From Aphrocallistes beatrix (Eukaryota > Porifera > Hexactinellida > Sceptrulophora > Aphrocallistidae), in contig OY725492.1 of assembly GCA_963281255.1 (NCBI GenBank), positions 4,316,571 to 4,380,570 on the forward strand: DNA of 64,000 bases, read 5' to 3'. How positions within the stretch are numbered: position 1 is the first letter of the stretch; every line of letters starts with the position of its first letter. Shown one piece after another: positions 59,625 to 64,000 of the stretch. Under the pieces are notes generated by a model, which had not been told where the DNA came from, did not search any database, and saw nothing but the letters and a program-made list of their open reading frames with translations. A program made the position numbers and the translations under genes.

Positions 59625-60095
59625 CAGGGTTGCCGTGGGAATGAAATTTCAATTCCCATTCCCATAGGAATCCTATGGGAATCCCCACGGGGGAAAAAAT
59701 CATTCCCATTTCCACGGCAACCCTGATATTGGGAATCACTATAGGAATATTGTGGAAATTCCCATGAGGATTCCTATAGGACCCTGTGGGAATCCTGTGG
59801 GAATCCCCATAGTAATCCTGTGGGAATCCCCATAGGAATCCTATGGGGATCCCACGGGAGAAAAAATCATTCCCATTCCCATTCCCATTCCCATTCCCAT
59901 TCCCATTCCCATTCCCATTCCCATTCCCATTCCCATTCCCATTCCCATTCCCATTCCCATTCCCATTCCCATTCCCATTCCCATTCCCATTCCCATTCCC
60001 ATTCCCATTCCCATTCCCATTCCCATTCCCATTCCCATTCCCATCCCATAGGTATGGGGATCCCCATGGGGATTCCCATTCCCACGGCAACCCTG
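59625..60095. mobile_element. 471-bp hAT-like MITE with an internal hexamer expansion
   Basis: It starts CAGGGTTGCCGTGGGAATG, ends with the reverse complement, and is flanked by an 8-bp duplication GGTACTAG (59617-59624 and 60096-60103). The empty site is visible at about 47887. Its ends match the element at 9403. About 30 copies of ATTCCC fill 59868-60044. Confidence 0.92.
59868..60044. repeat. (ATTCCC)n hexamer, about 30 units
   Basis: An uninterrupted hexanucleotide tract inside the hAT-like MITE. All the low-complexity frames here come from it and are not genes. Confidence 0.97.
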
Positions 60096-60195
60096 GGTAC
60101 TAGTGAAGAATTGTAAATTTAGGATTGAATAAGATTCAATACAGACTAATAGACATAAAATGAACGTACAAAATACACAATGATAGGACTGCAGG

Positions 60196-60255
60196 ACATG
60201 CCTAATTTACGGAATGGAACGGAAGGTTCCGTTCCATTCCGTAAATTAGGCATGT
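60196..60255. mobile_element. Near-perfect palindromic MITE (29-bp arms, 2-nt centre)
   Basis: ACATGCCTAATTTACGGAAT through the centre to its mirror. The flanking AGGACTG appears on both sides, suggesting a target duplication. Related CATGYCTAATTTMCGG ends occur near 53935 and 43600. Confidence 0.8.
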
Positions 60256-60323
60256 AAGGACTGTAGAAAAAAACACTAAGTGTATTTGGTCTCAACAATT
60301 AAGAAAATATTATAAGAGGCCGC

Positions 60324-60396
60324 ACCTTCTTTTCAATGGCCTGTGGTATTCCTTATGTGGGCCATAAGGAATACCACAGGCCATTGAAAAGAAGGT
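60324..60396. repeat. Perfect 34-bp inverted repeat, 5-nt loop
   Basis: Arms 60324-60357 and 60363-60396 are exact complements. They sit at the same place in the array unit as the hairpin at 59528, while the 48-kb unit lacks any hairpin there. Confidence 0.9.
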
Positions 60397-61081
60397 TTTT
60401 GGGAATGGAATATGATCACACTCCAGTGTTGTGTGCTCATTATACATTCCAAACGTTCGGTTTTTGGCGGAACATTCTGCTTTATCAATCTTTTTATTGA
60501 GCTATTTTTCACGAATGTCCGTTTTTGCATGAAATACTTTGTATGGCTTATTTAGATCCCATGTATAATACTTTTCAATTCCGACCCGAAAAATCCCGCG
60601 AAATTCAACGCCGTCGGTCGCGTTTTTAACATTGTTCAAGTGAGAATGTATGTGATAACCAATTTAGGATATAACTCGTTTGAAACAGTGTAAGAAATAA
60701 TAGATCGTGATTAATAACAAGTTTAGTTAGAGAGAAATTATTAATTTCTTCTATTCCTACTAAATAGCCTCGATTTGAAATTGAAAATTGGGAACGAAAA
60801 TGTTACTAAAGAATCCATCTTTTCAAATCAGGCGAATAGAATAACTTAAAGTTAGCTAATAAAAGTAAATTTGGAACAAATTTCGTGCTGGAATAGATAA
60901 GACTCCAATAGCATGGGCTTCGGATCGGGTTCTTTTCAACACTAATTTATGCACTACACATAGACACATACAATAAATATACTACGTATACAGAATAGTC
61001 TAGACTCTAAAACTACTAAGCAATCAACTAACATGTAGTCCATGATAAACTAAACCAAATATCCAAACAATTCTCCGAAAC

Positions 61082-62338
61082 TCAGAAAAGTTGGATACAG
61101 TGGTTGGGATTACAAGACACAACAACAATCCGTCCTTCTGAATCCAGAGTTATTCCAATTGGGTGAATGAATTCTCCCTTCTCTTTTCCTTTCTTCCCAA
61201 ACTTGTGGACCAGTGCTCCTGTGTAGGAGAATATGCAGACACAATGACGGTATCTATCAGTCAGTATAATATTGAGATCTGAATCTAAAAAGAAACGACT
61301 AGCAGCCCATACTTGATTAGCACTATCTTCTCCTCTGCTGATCATCTGTCTTGAGAGTTGGTGAGATGCATTGTAGATTCTAATGCAAAGATCATCACAA
61401 CATAATACAACAATCTCCTCAGCTGTCAGTTTAACATCCATAGCCCCGGAAATATCAGAAATGAAACAATTGAATGAGAGATTTAGGTTGAGACACTGGA
61501 CACGATCATTATCAACTTCACAAATATAGATTCTTCCCCATTCTGTGGAAACAGCAACACCTCTAGGATCCTTGAATTCAAGTTCTCCATTTCCTTCCTT
61601 TCCAACAGAGTTTAGAAGCTTTCCTTGAAGAGAATATATGTTAAGTGAACAGCCAATAGATTGAGTGACATAAACCTTTTCCTGAAGAATACAAATTCCA
61701 ATTGGACGATTCATTTTCTCACTGAACAAAAATAGGAAACGAAACATCCTATCGAACACTTGCACACGATCATTTGAGTAGTCACAGATGTAAAATAGAC
61801 CATTATCCATAGTGATACCTTCAGGATTGCAAAATAAACCAGGTTTATGTGTTATTTTATCGATCTGCTTCCCGAATACTACTAACGGAACTCCTTTCTT
61901 CTTATATTCGCTGATCAATTTAGAACTCTTCTCCTCGCTATTAACACGTATTGCTCCCAGTGTATTCAATTTAGATTCTAATTCTTGGTTCCATTCAAAA
62001 TCGAATTTTCCCATTTCTTGCGCTTTTTCGCGTAGAATCTTTAGCTGTGAAACCTTCTCATCAATCTCAGCAATAGTTCGTTTGAGAATTTCTTTCATTA
62101 TATTGCCTTTCATAGTATCCTCTAACTGTCCCTTGGAAAGAGACAGTTGTTCAATCTCATCAGCTATTTCTCTTCCATGAAACTTATCTTCTAATTCCTG
62201 TACTTCTGCTAACAAAACTGCTTCTCTTTCTTGTAACAAATAATGAGCTCTAGCGAACTTAACTCGAATTTCTCTACGAGCTCTATCGAACTGATTCAGG
62301 TTGTCATCTTCCTTACTTTCTAACTCAGCGCTAGCCAT
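61082..62338 (-). CDS. Coiled-coil/NHL-repeat protein, array member 6
   Basis: 418 aa, intronless, starts MASAELESKEDDNLNQFDRA. Coiled coil closest to member 1 (GQLEDTMKGNIMKEILKRTI). The post-AVFG loop is most divergent (VVFGKQIDKITHKPGLF). Six NHL-type repeats end in CNPNHCIQLF. CATAG-ATTGTC precedes the ATG. Intact frame. As in its paralogues, no catalytic domain is present, so it is likely a binding protein. Confidence 0.85.
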   Translation of the reverse strand: MASAELESKEDDNLNQFDRARREIRVKFARAHYLLQEREAVLLAEVQELEDKFHGREIADEIEQLSLSKGQLEDTMKGNIMKEILKRTIAEIDEKVSQLKILREKAQEMGKFDFEWNQELESKLNTLGAIRVNSEEKSSKLISEYKKKGVPLVVFGKQIDKITHKPGLFCNPEGITMDNGLFYICDYSNDRVQVFDRMFRFLFLFSEKMNRPIGICILQEKVYVTQSIGCSLNIYSLQGKLLNSVGKEGNGELEFKDPRGVAVSTEWGRIYICEVDNDRVQCLNLNLSFNCFISDISGAMDVKLTAEEIVVLCCDDLCIRIYNASHQLSRQMISRGEDSANQVWAASRFFLDSDLNIILTDRYRHCVCIFSYTGALVHKFGKKGKEKGEFIHPIGITLDSEGRIVVVSCNPNHCIQLF

Positions 62339-62778
62339 GACAATCTATGAAATATCTGTTTAACTTCAAATGCGTAAGTATCAATGAACTGAATCTGTAA
62401 TAGATTGATAGTATGGTCTAAAAAAGAATATAACTAGAAAGTTATTATATGTGCTTTTATACTAGACTATTACTTGATTAACTAGAATCTCTTTCTATAA
62501 GATATCAGCTTACTGCATAAACAAAATTACTATCCACGACGGTCGACTCATATTCAGCTATTGACCATCTTCATCTGAAAATAGATTAATGACCTCTGAT
62601 CAGAATGTAGCATTATTATCCTAAGATATATCGGCGTAATATATTCTTGTAATCTATCTAATTACTAAAATATCACCCTCTGAGATTTGAAATAAATCCT
62701 TCTGAGCGTTGATCTAGTATTCATGATTTTGGGTATACTAATATCATCATCATCACGCTATAGGAGATCATTCTCATT

Positions 62779-63075
62779 CTATTCATATTCGCAACCTAAT
62801 GTGAAAGAACTGTGATGAAATATACCATGAGGTTTTCCTAATCCACGACTAGCACTAAAGCTAATAGCTAAGACAATAAATGGTGTAGCTATGCACAGAG
62901 AGTACAGGGATTGTCCGGAATTTTTCAGATTCCTGGCATTTCTAAGCAAAACCAAGCCGGAACCAATTCTGATTCCCACTAATCCATCATTAGACTGTTG
63001 AATGAGTATAACCAGCGAGAACCCAACTACCTCATACACCGGTACCTCCAAGAGTCCGGTTTCACAGGGAAGAGT
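62779..63075 (-). other. Array spacer segment S, copy 2, with a short hydrophobic open frame
   Basis: A TATAAATAG box (about 63085-63095 on the minus strand) precedes an open stretch encoding VPVYEVVGFSLVILIQQSN and a second hydrophobic segment (YSLCIATPFIVLAISFS). There is no good ATG; the frame opens at TTG. The 58.5-kb copy is disrupted. I do not recognise the product. It may be a vestige of a third gene of the array unit. Confidence 0.3.
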
Positions 63076-63256
63076 ATTGGCTCCTATTTATACGTAAGTT
63101 TTGTTGCACATACATTCCCTCACCCAAGCATCGACTGCAGACCACTTCACACCTCCTCCATCCTGCCTCTCAGACAAGGGACAGGGCTTAGAGCGTGGCT
63201 TGTTCACGTTACTGACCGTGAAATCTTGAAATCGAATCAGACAATCTATGACGTAA

Positions 63257-64000
63257 TCAGTAATGGAACATATAACATGCAGGAAGCCATACGACCAGAA
63301 TGGAGATGTTCAGAGCGAGGAGAGTTGGGAGTAGGAACAGGAGGGAGATGGATATTAGGGTGCTGAGGAGTAGCTGGTCGATGTCTAGGGGGACACTGGA
63401 GTCCCGCCGAGTTATCGGATTCCAATTCTTTCCAATGAACAGAAGTCCCAATTGCTTCAGAAAGCGGAACATGATAAGCGTAGTTTTGTACGAATAGACC
63501 TGAAGGACAGTGATTGGGAGTGTGAACAAGCGCAGGAGATCGAGCATCAGAGAGACAGATAGTGCGGAGTTGAGGTAGAGGATGGAGGAGATAGGGAGGG
63601 AGGTGGATAGGTCGGTTAGGAGAGGAATAAGAGCTGATAGGAATGACCTCCAAAGATTGATATGCAGGACACAGAATGAAGAGAGGAAGGTAGAGAAAAA
63701 AGGATGCAACTTCAGTCCGAAAGGATTCTCCGTTAAAGAAGTGAGTATTTTCTCGAATACTGAGAGGTAGGAGAGAGTGTAACGAGTGTAGTTTAAGAGA
63801 ATGCAAGGAAGAAGTGGAGTGTTGTAGCAGAACAGATGTGACAGAAGGTAGCAGAGGGGAACTGCTTTGACTGAGTGTGCTAGAAGGAAGAGAAGTGTGC
63901 AGTCACGGACTGGTGCAGAAGGAGAGACAAGCAGACGAAGTTGATCCCTCAGAGAAGAAAATCTCTTGAGAGAGGAAAAGTTACGAAGAGAGGGATTCAT
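63257..64000 (-). pseudogene. PIG-Q-like copy E, frameshifted near its C-terminus
   Basis: The start codon is the last three bases of the window (ATG at 64000). 247 codons match copy A through LNISILVVWLP, then two bases are missing at about 63279-63285 (GCAGGAAGCC against GCACAGGTAGCC), so the tail ends early as ACYMFHY. The GPI1 core and most membrane segments are intact, so a functional protein cannot be excluded. Confidence 0.75.

Noticed and set aside
59584-60116. Several long low-complexity frames on both strands
   Set aside because: They are translations of the (ATTCCC)n hexamer, which is open in many frames because the unit length is a multiple of three.

Overview
The window looks like nuclear DNA of an invertebrate animal. 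It is AT-rich and full of short DNA transposons. Protein genes have GT-AG introns, and the recognisable families are animal ones: a TEX11/SPO22 meiosis protein, PACRG (ciliary), a Rab GTPase, a dual-PH ArfGAP of the ADAP type, mitochondrial SSB, UPF1, GVIN/URGCP-type very large GTPase, PIG-Q and coiled-coil/NHL proteins. I cannot name the species.

Region by region. 1-12 kb: two copies of an unfamiliar acidic/zinc-finger gene (left-edge fragment 1-597; second copy 10259-11817 with a premature stop) flank an 8-kb block that carries a GVIN-like giant GTPase gene. That gene is broken by a 2.1-kb transposon, a 380-bp MITE and a one-base frameshift. 12-14 kb: a three-exon Rab with a long N-terminal extension. 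15-16 kb: an intronless secreted leucine-rich-repeat protein. 16.7-27.6 kb: a complete eight-exon TEX11/SPO22 homologue (about 915 aa) whose second intron hosts an intronless ADAP-like gene with a changed arginine finger. 27.6-31.1 kb: intergenic, MITE-rich. 31-33 kb: a four-exon secreted protein of the jacalin-like/aerolysin-like (Dln1/Aep1) family. 33.7-35.7 kb: a small unknown two-exon gene and mitochondrial SSB.

36-42 kb: a decayed UPF1 fragment with missing exons, a frameshift and a damaged Walker B motif. One of its introns holds about 2.4 kb of 31-bp minisatellite and two tRNA-derived repeats. A GC-rich intronless PACRG follows. 42.5-64 kb: a tandem array, all on the minus strand, of coiled-coil/NHL genes (five intact, one frameshifted, one N-terminal fragment). 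They are interleaved with copies of the GPI1 domain of PIG-Q (one intact, four truncated or frameshifted). A Ty3/gypsy-like remnant, a MULE with 9-bp target duplications, foldback elements and a hAT-like MITE with a hexamer expansion have been inserted among them.

The parts that stand out are the NHL/PIG-Q array, which is diversifying by duplication, conversion and decay; the aerolysin-like gene; and the transposon-broken GVIN gene. All belong to gene classes that expand in innate-immune repertoires, but the immune reading is inference. I saw no CRISPR, rRNA or credible functional tRNA gene.
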